Shown piece after piece: positions 45,973 through 58,516 of a DNA stretch of 64,000 bases; the first letter of the stretch is position 1; each line of letters begins with the position of its first letter. The DNA comes from Colocasia esculenta (lineage: Eukaryota; Streptophyta; Magnoliopsida; Alismatales; Araceae): positions 144,227,245-144,291,244 of the forward strand of contig CM024760.1 in the NCBI GenBank assembly GCA_014218235.1, given 5' to 3'. Under the pieces are notes generated by a model, which was not told where the DNA came from, made no database searches, and saw only the letters and a list, made by a program, of their open reading frames with translations. The position numbers and the translations under genes were made by a program.

Positions 45973-48900
45973 GTAAACCTTCGAGCATCAAAATGGTATT
46001 TAGACAGTGGATGCTCAAGGCACATGTCAGGAAATAGGAAGCTATTTCCTCATGTAGCGACCCTCATTATACCGGTACGGTTATACCAACCCACGTCGGT
46101 ATAGCGAGCGTTGCCACAGTGGGACATTTACCCAACAATAACATTCAGCTGAGATACACGTGAATATAAGAACAGAGTAGCGGAAGTAAAGAACTACTGT
46201 CTTCATTTCATTCACCATCCACATTTAAACATACATGATTTGATAACATTTAAAGAATTAAGAGCCCACATAATTAAATTGCTGAAAATTTAAAACATAA
46301 ATGTCCACACTTATACATTCCCTTTCCATAGTAATTCTAATACAATGTTGCAATTACATACTATGAAAATCTCAAAATGTCACAAGCACTCCAACTGTCT
46401 AATCTCCACGCTCGGAGTCGGTCTCCAACGCCTCCTCTGCAAGCGTGTCGTCACCAACTACACCTGTACGCCAAAGCAAGTAATGAGTCTAAAAGACTCA
46501 ACAAGTATTCTACACATACCGCACATGCACATATCATGGTAGGTTTTGCATACACATTCATAAGACACAACATGTAGCATGCTTGACATTTAATTTCTCA
46601 ACCTATCATGGTGAATCTACAATTAAACACTTGGAGTATACTTTCAGATTTGTAGAAATAGAATCACCTATCACATGCTTTCTATTCATTCCTCACATAT
46701 AAATTCTACCTTTAACCAACTATGACATGAAAGCCATTAACATAAATTTCCGAACATGCATGAAAGGAAACACACCTAACATGAAATCTACACATTACTA
46801 CGCATACACATGACCACTTTTCATACTTTAAGATTGCTGATTTTACATGCTTAAGTAACTATAATCTAACACATGAGAGCTACAACAATGATTAAATCAC
46901 AACATGTGAACAATCGATTATGGAAGTTGTTTGTACATGCTTAACAATTATCCCTAGCATGGATTCTAGTCATTTTACATACATAAACATGATCATAACA
47001 TAGTAAAGCTACTGTTTAAGCATGATTTCATATTTGTCATAACATGGATTCCACACTCACATCCTCACATTTTACACAATTTCAAATTCGCATATTTTAC
47101 ACTTTACACATACACTTTTACACATTATTCACATTCACATTTTTCACATGAAACATACACATTTACACATTCACATTTACACATTCACATTTAGTGCCGT
47201 GACACATAGTCCAAACCACCAAAGAAGGACACAACACATCACATCACATAGACTCCATCTAGGCAATACAATGGCGACTCTTGGACTGCGCAGACCGGGA
47301 GAACAAGTCTCCACCCTAACCAGTGGTACTTGTCCACCTCCAGGATTTCCCCCTAATACCCTTAGGGTCACTTACACATTGAACCTTCTCAGGGGGACTT
47401 TTCTCTGATACGGTTCCACTGCCCTCTGCGGAAGCAGTGTCACATTTGGCACAAGTTACACATTACACATTTTTACCGATTTTAACACATAGGTTTACAC
47501 CTATCATTCTCATTTCATTCACTTTCTCACTCACATGCACATTTCTCTATTTTTTTCATAACATGGCATTACAATTACAGAATCTTAGCACTCAGAAAAT
47601 TGCGTTAATCAGGTGGCTATACACAAAAACAAATCATTTTACAACAGCATGCATTAGTTTCACAATTTCACATGGGAAATTCATATTGTATCATCTACTA
47701 GTCCAAATGACCTGAAATTTTAACCGCAAGCTATTTTCGCGTTAAGGATCCCACATACAAAATTTCATATTTTTCTGAGCTAAAACAGAATTACAGAAAA
47801 TCTAGCATTAATTTTACATGCTATCCGCAATTCGATTTAACATGGAGTTAAACACAAGCACAGTTTTAACCACTCACTGTCTGAACCCTAACAGGCATGG
47901 AACTATAGAATTTATTCCTGAAATTTTTGGGCAATACATGATTTACCGAATATTTATCATGACCTACGCAAAATTTCTATTTCCCAAGCAATATTTCCAC
48001 TAATTCACACAAGCATGGGAAAAATCTCAGAATTTCAGAACAAAGACTAACCAATACCTGAATGACCCATAAAATGTAGTACATTCAGATTCGTCCTAAA
48101 TCATACAAACAAAGGATTGACAAGATTGATAACTGATCACACATGTATTTAGATGAAAGAAACAACTTTACCATTTACCACCTTGCAAAAGAATCCATCC
48201 ACACACCACATTCACTAGTATACATAGTACATAAGAGATTACATTATATCCTCATCGTGAAACATATTGAAAATAGTCGAATAGAAGGGCAGAACAGCTT
48301 GCTGTTCTGCTCAGATGAACTTGGCGGCAAGCTATGGTCGTTAATTTCATGTTAGCGGCATCATCGATGGACGCTAAGCATGATCTTGGCGGCAATGGGT
48401 ATTGCCGTTAATGTCAGGTCTGTGCAGAACACAGACCCGAGCTCCAAAGATGGGGTGAATTTGGGGGTCTAGGACACGAGGGAAAATACATAAAATTTGT
48501 AAAACCAACCTAGACACATACAGGGACGTTATGGGTAGGGTACTTGCCTCTATAAAATTCACCAGATGGATCTAGGGCTCGGTGAAGCTCTCCTTGGGCT
48601 GTCCCAAGAAGCTCTTAGAAACGCTTTACTCCGGGTTCCTGAGTAAGCTCCAGTGCCTTCCGAGGTCGGGGAGGCCTTCCTCGTCGATCCAGCAAACTCC
48701 TTGAAGCAGCAGGTGGCCGGATCAAGCTTCAGAAGTTCGGATTTTGGGCTGCAAAGAGTGGGGTTTCTCACAGTCCGAAAATAGGTTTTCCCTCCTTCCT
48801 CTCTTGCAAAGGGGCAAAAGAAGTGCTAGGGCTGTAGAAATGGGTCTGAATATAGGAGAGGGGTTCTCTTGTCACGCAGGGGTGACAAGATGGCCTTTCA

Positions 48901-51900
48901 GACCATTGGGGACAGCTCCCCAATGGTTGGGGTAGCTTGCTCCCGGAATTCTGGGCTCTGCAACGCATGCAAGTCAGAGAAGTTGGCGTCCACATCATTG
49001 AACGCTGAGATTAGTGTTGGCGTCCATGGGGTTGACACTAACACCACATCGACGTCATGATATTGACGCCAATATGGCCTTCGGCCAGAAGTCTAAAACA
49101 TGCAGAAACCCATACACATCTTGTATATATACATGTAATATCTATATGGTATCGTGCACACACTACCATCAAGTAATACATACATTATTTATACTTAAAT
49201 TGTACACATACACACATAAGTATACTAATTAATACATGCGTAGATACATACATACGTTCGTATACAACATGAATTATTTACATGCAATACAATAGTGCGA
49301 CAAATTTCGAGGGCCTTACATCTCATCTCAAAGCTGAGGAAGGCACAGTCACCTATGGAGATAATGGAAAAGGGATTGTGATAGGCAGTGGATCAGTGAG
49401 CAGCAAAGGCAAAACAGTTATTGAAGATGTGCTATGCGTCAAAGGACTGAAGCACAACCTGATCAGTATCAGCCAGCTGTGCGACAAAGGACATCAAATC
49501 AGATTTCAAGAATCAAAGTGCAGCATTATGAAGGATGGTGCAGTCATCTTTGAAGCCAACAGAGACAAGATCATGTACGTACTTTACCTAGAAGAACTAA
49601 AAGGTCAGGATATCTATCTGGCCGCAAGCAAAGAGCAGTCAACTGAACTGTGGCACAGAAGATTGGGCCACTACAGTCTGGATGGCATGAGAAAATTGAT
49701 CAAGAGAAGCTTGGTGGAAGGCCTACCCAAAGTTAGCACAAGAATGGATGGTGTTTGTGGGCCATGTGCAAAAGGAAAGCACACCAAGTCATCCTTCAAG
49801 TCAAAGACTGTGGCAACCACCTCAAAACCCTTAGAAATTCTACATATGGATTTATTTGGGCCAATGAGAACCACAAGTCTTGGAGGAAAGAATTTTGGTT
49901 TTGTCATTGTAGACGACTTCTCCAGGTTTACATGGGTTTCTTTCCTAGAACACAAAGATGATACTTTTGACAGTTTTGTAAGCTTCAGCAAGAAGGTATA
50001 GAAGGATAAGAAGTATAGTATTATTAGCATTCGATCGGACCATGGAGGAGAATTCCAGAATGAGAGATTTGCTAAGTTTTGTGATGATCAAGGCATAGAG
50101 CACAATTTTTCAGCACCAAGGATGCCCCAGCAAAATGGAGTTGCTGAGTGGAAGAATAGAACCCTATTGGACATGGCAAGGACAATGCTGTCAGAATATG
50201 ATTTGCCAAGATATTTTTGGGCCAAAGCAGTTAACACAGCATGTTATATCATCAACCAAGTCATGATCAGGCCAATCCTGAAGAAGACTTCATATGAGCT
50301 ATACAAAGAGAAGAAGCCAAAGATCAGTCATTTTAGGACATTTGGATGTCCATGTTTCATCCACAACAACGGCAAAAGAGACCTCGGTAAGTTAGATGCT
50401 AAATCAGATGAATGTATCTTCATGGGGTATGCCTCTAAACCTAAAGGATATAGATTATTTAATAAGCGTACCTTGTTAATTGAACAATCAGTGCACATTA
50501 TTTTTGATGAAACTAACCCTTCCTTAAAAGAGGAAGAAGATAGTGATATTGATGATGCATAAAAATTGTCCAAGAAATTAAAGGATACATCCATTGAGGA
50601 CAAGGAAGATCCACCTTTGGAAGACCTGCAACAAAAGGACAAATCTCATGATAATCTTCCAAAAGAATGGAGGTATAAGAAAGATCACCCTCTAGACAAC
50701 ATCATTGGTGATCCGTCAGTTGGGGTAAGAACCAGAGGTAATGTAATCCCTTGCGATTATCTAGCTTTTGTTTCACAAATAGAGCCTAGGACAGTCAATG
50801 AAGCTCTCACTGATAAATCTTGGATTTTAGCCATGCAAGATGAACTGAATTAGTTCAAAAGAAACCATGTGTGGTCACTTGTTCCTAGACCATCAAATCA
50901 TCCAGTGATTGGCACCAAATGGGTGTTCAGGAACAAATTGGATGAAGCTGGTGTGATCATAAGAAACAAGGCCAAACTGGTAGCTCAAGGCTATTCCCAA
51001 GAGGAAGGCATAGATTTCGATGAAACCTATGCACCAGTAGCTAGACTTGAGGCTATTAGAATTTTACTTGCTTATACATCTGCATTAAATTTAAAACTCT
51101 TTCAAATGGATGTGAAATCAGCATTTTTAAATGGTTTAATAAAAGAAGACATTTATGTGGAACAACTGCCTGGTTTTGATGACATGGATTTTCTGGATCA
51201 TGTATTTAAATTGCATAAAGCTTTATATGGTTTAAAACAAGCACCTAGAGCATGGTATGAACGATTAAGTGCATTTCTATTAGATCATGGTTTTATTAGA
51301 GGAAAAGTAGATAGCACACTATTCATTAAGTCTAAACTCAAAAATGTGTTACTTGTTCAAATATATGTTGATGATATAATATTTGGATCTACTGTTGAAT
51401 CTCTTTGCAAGTATTTTGAGAAGCTAATGTAGGGAGAATTTGAAATGAGCATGATGGGGGAGCTTAACTACTTCCTCGGATTGTAAATCAAACAAGGAAA
51501 AGAAGGCTCACATATTTGTCAAGCCAAATACACAAAAGAGCTGCTAAAGAAATTCGGTTTTGAAAATGTCAAGCCACTGTCAACACCAATGAGTACATCA
51601 ACAAGATTAGACAATGAAAAAGATGGTAAGAAAGTAGATCAGAAGCTTTATAGAGGTATGATAGGCTCTTTGCTTTATTTAACAGCAAGTAAACCTGATA
51701 TATTATTTAGTGTTTGCATGTGTGCTAGGTATCAGGCAGACCCTAGAGAGTCTCATTTAATTTTTGTCAAGAGAATTTTTAGATATTTGACTAGAACTTA
51801 TGACTTAGGTCTGTGGTATACAAAATCATGTGAAATTAATTTAGCAGGATACTCTGATGCTGACTACGCTGGATGCAAAATAGATAGAAAAAGCACCAAT

Positions 51901-52305
51901 GGTTGTTGTCAAATTCTTGCAGGATGTCTGATATCATGGTCCTCAAAGAAGCAAAATTCAGTAGCACTGTCTACAGCTGAAGCTGAGTACGTGGCAGCCG
52001 GAAGTTGCTATACACAACTTCTGTGGATTAAGCAACAACTTGAGGATTATGGACTCAACATCAAGACAATTCCCTTGTTGTACGACAACACCAGTGCAAT
52101 AAACCTTACCAAAAATCCAATGCAGCACTCAAGGACAAAACACATAGATGTTAGATATCATTTCATTCGTGATCATGTAGCAAATGGTAATATAGAAATC
52201 TCTTTTATTGATACTCAGAATCAGTTAGCAGATATCTTCACAAAAGCCTTACCTGAAGAGAGATTTACATCTCTTAGAAGGGAATTAGGCATGTGTAAAT
52301 TGTGA
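45958..52305 (+). pseudogene. pol: Element A pol (PR-IN-RT-RNase H), interrupted by solo LTR E3 and five stops
   Basis: ATG 45958 overlaps the gag stop. Protease WYLDSGCSRHMSG is followed at 46053 by E3; the frame resumes exactly at 49326 once one target-site copy is set aside. Then come the integrase zinc domain (LWHRRLGH...CGPCAKGKH), core (DLFGP, SDHGGEFQ, GVAEWKNRT with the catalytic Glu kept but the usual Arg changed to Trp), RT (MDVKSAFLNGLI, ALYGLKQAP, YVDDIIFGST) and RNase H (SDADYAGC, STAEAEYVAAG, YDNTSAI). Stops: TAG 49999, TAA 50560, TAG 50851, TAG 51430, TAA 51484. No frameshift seen. It ends RRELGMCKL. Confidence 0.94.
46053..49320 (-). mobile_element. E3: older solo LTR of the E family in A's pol
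   Basis: 3268 bp, beginning TGTAGCGACCC and ending GGCCTTACA on the plus strand. It matches E1 throughout with many differences (for example the AC-rich tracts at about 47100-47190 and the GGAGAACAAGTCTCC block). Target site CCTCA (46048-46052) versus TCTCA (49321-49325), one base changed. Same orientation as E1. No coding motifs. Confidence 0.83.
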
Positions 52306-52720
52306 CAGATTTACCTGCAAATAACTGAAATAATAATTAATACATAATATTAAATATTCTCTCCCCTGTAGTTAAGAAAAATTTTGTCAATATTGGATGT
52401 TGCATTTTTATCAGAGACAGTTTGTTTATTTTAAAGCTTTCTTTCGTCTCAAAATCATGCTTGTTTGTCGTTTTTTGCCCTTATGGCGTAAGCACCTCAA
52501 AAGTCACTTTTTTTTGTTATCCTATATATCCCGAAATTTGTGTTGCAATGATTCACCTCCCGCCTTCATCTCTTTTGACTTGCCTGAGACGATACCCTAA
52601 CGACTCCGGCATCCACCTCGTGCGATTTCAAAGCTTTCACTCCTTCCCACGAGAAATTTCTTGAGGGTTTCTGCTTCACCTCTCCTTCCAATCATCCAGA
52701 AACTTTCCCCAGTCAATTCC
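52306..52720 (+). other. Element A pol to third-ORF spacer with candidate internal promoter
   Basis: No gene seen. A TATA-like TATATAT at 52523-52529 lies about 190 nt before the third-ORF ATG, with a C/T-rich leader between. Neither the hairpin block nor the GTAAC modules of B, C and D are found here. Confidence 0.5.
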
Positions 52721-55700
52721 ATGGCCTCTTCTAGTGTTTCCGGCAGTGTCGGGAGCTATGGAGCTGAGTTTCTCACTACAGAACAGCAAGAAAGATTTAC
52801 CTCAGTGAAGACGAAGCTTTGTGGAAATAAGGTTGTAGACATTGCAGATTTGTAGAAAAATGGAATGGGCAGTGTAGTTGTAGTAATGGAAAAGATGAAG
52901 TGGTCAAAGATAGCAACTCTATCAGAGGTAAGTTACCCCAGATCTCGTCAAAGCTTTCTATGTGTGCCTGAAGATTGAGGATGACAGGTCCTTGACATCA
53001 TCTGTCAAAGGAACCCAGATTAGAATCTCATATGCTCTTTTGGAGTCTCTATTTGGAGTTTGCACCACCGGTCACAGTGGGGTTCACACTGTGGACATCC
53101 AGGCTAAAGGATTAGGGATTATTGGTCCTGAGTTTAAGCTTAAGGATGGGAAGATGGATATCAACCAGATGAACGCCTTCAACCACCTCCTGCACTTTAT
53201 AGTTTGTCAGATTCTGGCCCCCAGAAGCGCCACTTTCTCAACTTGTACTAAGGCAGATTCAGATATGATGTTCTGGACCATCCAGAACTAAGAAATAAAC
53301 ATGGCAGAAGTTATTCTGGAAAGGATGAAGTTTGCATCTGCTCAGATTTTGGACAAAAAGAATAAATTAAATGTGTCCCTTCCATATGCTCACCTGCTCA
53401 CCAAGGTTTTTCAACATTTTGGTATAAATTTATCTGGAGCAGTGCTAGAGAAGATGGGGCAGGCAATCCGCAGTAGAAATTTGAAGAAGAGCGAATACTC
53501 TCTGGTTAATGGTATATGGACCAAGACTTCAATGGCTAAGGGTGAAGCCATCATCGGCGAAGCCCAAGAGGTCCATCAAGCAGTAGCAGCAACCACAGTT
53601 CAGGAAGAGGCAATTGAGCAAGTAGATACTAGGGCAGAAGCACCAGCAGCAGCAGAACCAGCAGCAGTACCAACAGAAGAAGCAGCAGGCAGCAGAATAG
53701 AGGATATTCCTCCTGAGCACCTTGAACCTGTCGAGCAATTGCAAGTGATTGCCCCTCCAACTTCTATGGTAGGGTCAGTCCTCAGAAGAGTGCTAGACTC
53801 CATTCCAAGCACTCAAAGTGTGCCAGAGGTTGCTCCTGAAGAAGAAGTTGTGGCATCAAGCCACACTGCAGATATGGTGATGGAGGAAGCTCCCATTCAG
53901 GGGGAGCAAGAGATTGTGATTGAAGATGTGCAAGGAGTAACCACTCCTATTCAAGAAGAGCAAGTTGTTGAAGAGCAAGCAGCTTCTCAGGGGGAGCACA
54001 TAGCTAATGTCCCCATTGATGAGCAGTTCAGAGAAGGCATTGTGGAGAGTGCCTCAGATGATGCAAATGATGATAATGTGGAGCCCGTTGCAAGGGCAAG
54101 CAGCAAAGGGAAAGAAGCAGCTCCTGGAATTCCCCTCTTAACCGGGAGGCCTCATCAGAGGTAGAGAAAGAAGAAATTGAAGATAAATCTGAAGCCCTTA
54201 GTTGCTAGAATGGATGAGCAAGGAAAGATTCTGTGCTCTATGCAATCAGATATTCAGTCAATTTTCATAAGCCTGAATACTTCAGCTAAGGAAATGGGAA
54301 TGGTAAGAAATGCAGTGAGATGGGTGCGAAGTGAGCTCATAAGCATCAAGGAATCTATAGCCGCACTTGGAGATTTGGTCAGGGTGCAGTCATCAAATGC
54401 CCCTCCTGCTCCTTCTCCAGTAGATCCAATTTCTGAAGAGCCAGCTGAGCCATCAGGGCCAGTTTCAGAAAAGTCAGTAGGGCCATCAGGGCCATCTGAG
54501 AATGTGGCAGGGCCATCAGGGCCAGTAGTTGTTGATCAGGTGGCAGTTGTAGAATCTGGGCCAACAGGGCCAGCTGAGGATCTGTTAGGGCCAACCGAGC
54601 AAGTGGTTACTGAAGCTGATCATGTCAGGGCAGAAGAAGAAGCTATAGCTCCTGAGCCCCCAGCTCCTTCTCCCATTCAGACACCAGCTCCTTCTTCACC
54701 ACCACCCTCCTCCACAGCACCTCCAGCTCCACTTACCTTCAAACAACCTGTACCTAGAACCATCTCATCTCCAACACCTTTTTCCTTTGAACCTTCCTCA
54801 TCTCTTGCCATTTCCACTTCCATTCCTCCACCTCCTCCTCTCTTTGAGGTTCCTCCAGCCTCATCATCAGCTGGAGCCTCATCTTCCTCTGGTCCTTCTT
54901 CAGATGGACCGTCCATCATACCTCCTTCTACCCATCAATCATTTCTCCATCCTCCTACTCCTCCTTCCGTTGTCACCTTTATACCTGAAGGTGCACAACT
55001 AGAAGGTCCCTTTCTCAATAAATTTGAGGATGAGTTGGAAATTACCACCATCCGTTCAGTTCTAGCAGTTGCCTCACATGTCCACAGGACTGACTCTTCT
55101 AGTCCTGTCTCTAAAAGGAGGAAACTCTCCAACACTCTTGCTCTTCCCACCGAACCTAAATTTCCTCCTCTTTGGTTTTCCCTCACTATTGAGAATCGGA
55201 GAAAACCAATCTACTATGAATATCTCCAAAAATGTATCTTTGCCACCCTTTTTGATGTTCCTTTTCTCAACCTCACCGATCACCACAATGTTGTCCTTCC
55301 CTATAATCACTTCTTAAAAGCCGATCAATCCAAAATCTTCCAAATGGCTGAATGCAAGTCTGAAGATCAGTGGGCTAAAGGGCATAAGGCTCTCTATAGG
55401 AAGTTTCTTCTTATGAAGTCCGAATGGTTTCCACCCCGGGATCACCCACTCACTCTCTCTGAGTGGTTTGTCATCTATCATCAGTCTACTTGGGGGCCTT
55501 TTATTCAAAAGGAAGTTAAGCTCATCAAGTACTTCCAGCTCTTCAATGACTATCGGTATCTTCACAAGCTACCTGAAGTGCAGTTGGGTCAATTCCAGGG
55601 AGCCATTGCTTTGTTGAAAGTTGAAAATCTAGTCAATTACTCCTTCAAAGTGGATTTCGCTACCTTGCAAATTCTAGACACTGTGTTTCTTCCTAAGCTG

Positions 55701-56294
55701 CACTCCTTAGTCATGGACTCCTCAGTTGGTCCTATAATTTTTGAGAGATTTGCTCGTGTCATGGGTAGGATCTTAGCTCAGCAGGGTCGTCTCCCCTCCT
55801 TCCAAAGATTCATCTTCAGAGAATTTCATCTAGGCCATATCTCCTCTGAAGTTCTTGCTCCTTTGCTATCTGAATGTGAAAGGCTTTCTCCCACTGACTG
55901 GGAAAAGCATTATAACCAGCCAGCCCTTCAGTTGGAAGCCTTAAACAGCTCCTTGTTTAAGGCAGGTAAGCCTATTCTCACAACTGAAGCTTTTTTGGAT
56001 TTAAGTTCCATCCATCTAGTTCAAGAACCCTATGATCAGTGGGTCGCGCCGTACAAGCTTTTTATGGATTTGAAGAAAGATCTTCTGCAGCATCAGATCC
56101 ACTACCCTATCAAGATCAACCAATTTCTTCAGTTTGCCAGCTTTGGATCTTTTATTTCTTTCAAAGAATCTCTTGGCAAAGATGAATATGCTAATTTTCT
56201 AGAAGATCAGCGCCAACTTCACATCAAGAGAATGCTTCCTGACATGGGGTCATCTTACTCTATTGCTTTTGGGGTTTTTTCAGACCTATTTTGA
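52721..56294 (+). pseudogene. Element A third ORF, unusually long, with one frameshift and three stops
   Basis: ATG 52721 (MASSSVSGSVGSYG). TAG at 52853-52855 and a frameshift before 52962; the rest is one frame broken by TAA 53289-53291 and TAG 54162-54164, ending TGA 56292-56294, about 1190 codons in all. The N-terminal part keeps the shared core (SVKGTQIRI, NAFNHLLHFIVCQIL, SLPYAHLLTKVFQHFGI). An Ala/Glu-rich acidic stretch (53590-54130), a short helical segment, a Pro/Ser-rich stretch (54390-54990) and a globular-looking, aromatic-rich C-terminal domain of about 380 residues (55130-56290) follow. That last domain has no counterpart in B, C or D. I do not recognise it. No membrane segment is evident. 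Confidence 0.8.
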
Positions 56295-56463
56295 GAAGCA
56301 GGAATGCAAGGCTTTGCGCATTATTCAGCGGCATGCCTCCCTTCTATCTCCTGTTTTCTACCTTCATGTAACCCCTCAAGATAAATAGAAAAGTTCTTTG
56401 ATCTTATCTCTCTTTTATCTTTCTTCTTTGTCTCCGAATGATACTTCCTTTTTGCTTAATGAC

Positions 56464-56594
56464 AAAAAGGGGGAGAAATATAGTCTTCTGAAATACATCT
56501 CTCATGATATTTTATTCTGTAATTTATTTAGATTTCTTTCTGAAATACATCTTTAGTTAATGATATGTTTTGTCATCGCCAAAAAGGGGGAGAT
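56464..56594 (+). other. Element A polypurine tract and upstream duplicate
   Basis: AAAAAGGGGGAGAT (56581-56594) abuts the 3' LTR. The same core AAAAAGGGGGAGAAA lies about 115 bp upstream (about 56465-56479), just after the third ORF. Confidence 0.85.
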
Positions 56595-58516
56595 TGGTGA
56601 TCAGATTATCCCCAATGTAATTTAAATTAATTACATATCTATTTTGGTGATTAACAAAACTATGATAAAGTTTACTCTAACATAATCTCTATGATATTTG
56701 AGTACAGGAAATAAATCAAGGAAATTCAAGCAAAATCAGTGAGTATTTATCACCTTGTAGCATTTATAGTTCAAAGCATACAATTTTCTAAGTACTCATC
56801 GATTTTCTAGTTGTTATAACGATTCTCTAAGAGATCGCAACGATTTGTCTCTCACAACGATTCGCTAAGAGATCGCAACGATTTGCCTCTCACAAAGATT
56901 CGCTAAGAGATGGCAACGATTTGCCTCTCACAACGATTCACTAAGAGATCGCAACGATTTGCCTCTCACAACGATTCGATAAGTGTGCACATCGATTCCG
57001 AGCTCATAACGATTTGGTTATCGCATCAATTTCTTAAGTGAGAACAACAATTTGCTCTCACAACGATTTCGATTTCACAACGACTCGTTAAGTCTCATAA
57101 CGATTCGATAAGTTACACAACGACTCAGTCACTGTAACGATTCATTAAGTTACATAACGACTTGGTCGCTGCAACGATTCGATACAGTAAACAACGATTT
57201 GTTCACCATATTGACTCGATAAGTGAAACAACGATTTGCTCATAACGATTTGCTGACACTGTCATAACGATTTGTCTCTACAACGATTCGGTTATTAATG
57301 TATAACGATTTGTGTGTACATCGACTTACTTATGAATATATAACGATTCACATGAATAACGACTCATCAACACAACGATTTCATAAGTCATGATCATATC
57401 GATTTCATGGTGTATAACGACTTGATATTCAAACCTATTTTCAGATAGTTTGAAAAGTCAAAATCTTCCTTCGCGTTTCTCTCACATCCATGCATTTATT
57501 ACGACTGAACATATCACTGCAATGCATGCTTCGATATTTTCTACTCTTATGCTTATATTAGAAACATCTTTTTAAAAGAACAGAATGGAACTTCTATTTC
57601 GATATAAAATCATTCTAACGTTGACTGACAACAAGAGACAACCTAGTTGTCTATTATTTTAGCATTTAATACGTGCAGGTCTCTGACAGCGCACCTCAAT
57701 ACAATGTTGGACAATATGGAAGATAAAGGACATCAAAGAAGATCCTCTCTCTTTTTGCATGCATGGAAAGCTAAAGACTGTTGAACAAGAAGCTCTTCAG
57801 TAACATGCAGTCTAACGTAAACAAAAGCTTAGAGATAACGGACACTTCAACATTCAATTTTCAAATGAAAGACATATATAGAAGACTGAAGCTCCAGAAA
57901 CAGAAGATACACAACAATCTTTTACAAGCTTTCTGCGAGCATCTGAAAGAGCGAAGCTTCACTCCTTTGCTTGTCTAGCTCTTAGCTCTCTGCATTCATT
58001 GTGATAGTCTTGAGAGCTTCTGTGTACTGAGAGTGTTCCTCATTGTAGATCTTTTCCTCTCAGTTGTTGCTTCAGATCAAGCGCTGGTCTTTAAGCTTGA
58101 TCTAGGGGCTTGTCTTCCTGAACACATTCTTGTGTTTATTTCCCTTCGTGTTGAAGGAAGACTTGGGGATTCCAGGGTGTTTATTTCCCTTCGTGTTGAA
58201 GGAAGACCTGGGGGTTCCAGGGTATTTGTTTCCCTTCGTGTTGAAGGAAGACCTGGGGAGATCCAGGGTGTTGTAATTCCTCTTCGGGTTGTGAAGAGAA
58301 GACCAGCTGTGGCTGGGTGTGTGAGTGTGGAGAGGAGATCCGAACCAGGATAATTCTTTGTGTCGTGTGTTTGATTACCTTGTGTTTGTTATCCTCTTTT
58401 TACTAACACTAACGGTCATCGAAGTGTGTTTTGTGTTAACGTTTTTATGGATAGTTTTAAAGTGATCAAAATTTTAATATCTCATTCACCCCCCCTCTGG
58501 GCTTGCTAGCTGGGCA
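56595..58516 (+). repeat. Element A 3' LTR
   Basis: 1922 bp, TGGTGATCAG...CTGGGCA. A CGATT/CGACT array fills about 56815-57430. The TATA-like TATAAAA is at about 57603-57609. Three 45-46 bp repeats (58133-58177, 58178-58222, 58223-58268) and a degenerate fourth follow, then a C-tract (about 58489). It has lost about 73 bp near 58329 relative to the 5' LTR. Confidence 0.94.
56815..57430 (+). repeat. CGATT-rich degenerate tandem array in LTR A
   Basis: More than 30 copies of CGATT or CGACT spaced about 12-25 nt, partly as a regular unit of about 38 nt (CGATTTGCCTCTCACAACGA plus CTAAGAGATCGCAA). It occupies U3, upstream of the TATA-like site. Positions 1-120 hold the end of the same array in the 5' LTR. 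Confidence 0.85.

Larger units (their letters stand above)
1..58516 (+). mobile_element. Element A: outermost Sirevirus-like Ty1/copia retrotransposon, 5' end outside window
   Basis: The 5' LTR, primer site, gag, pol, third ORF, polypurine tract and 3' LTR follow in order on the plus strand. About 714 bp of the 5' LTR lie before the window, judged by aligning position 1 with 57309 in the 3' LTR. The element is split by element B (909-43731, in the 5' LTR) and by solo LTR E3 (46053-49320, in pol). By hand the two LTRs differ at roughly 48 of 1200 shared sites, making A the oldest of the nested elements. Its genes keep their frames except for one frameshift in the third ORF, but carry many in-frame stops, so it is not autonomous. 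The left target-site copy is not visible; the right candidate is ACACA at 58517-58521. Confidence 0.93.

Noticed and set aside
52721..56294. True viral envelope glycoprotein
   Set aside because: No signal peptide, hydrophobic fusion segment or membrane anchor visible in any of the four third ORFs; 'env-like' is positional only.
58033..58353. 106-codon ORF with repeated SLRVEGRPG peptide
   Set aside because: It lies inside LTR A and simply translates the 45-bp hairpin repeats; no family match or codon evidence.
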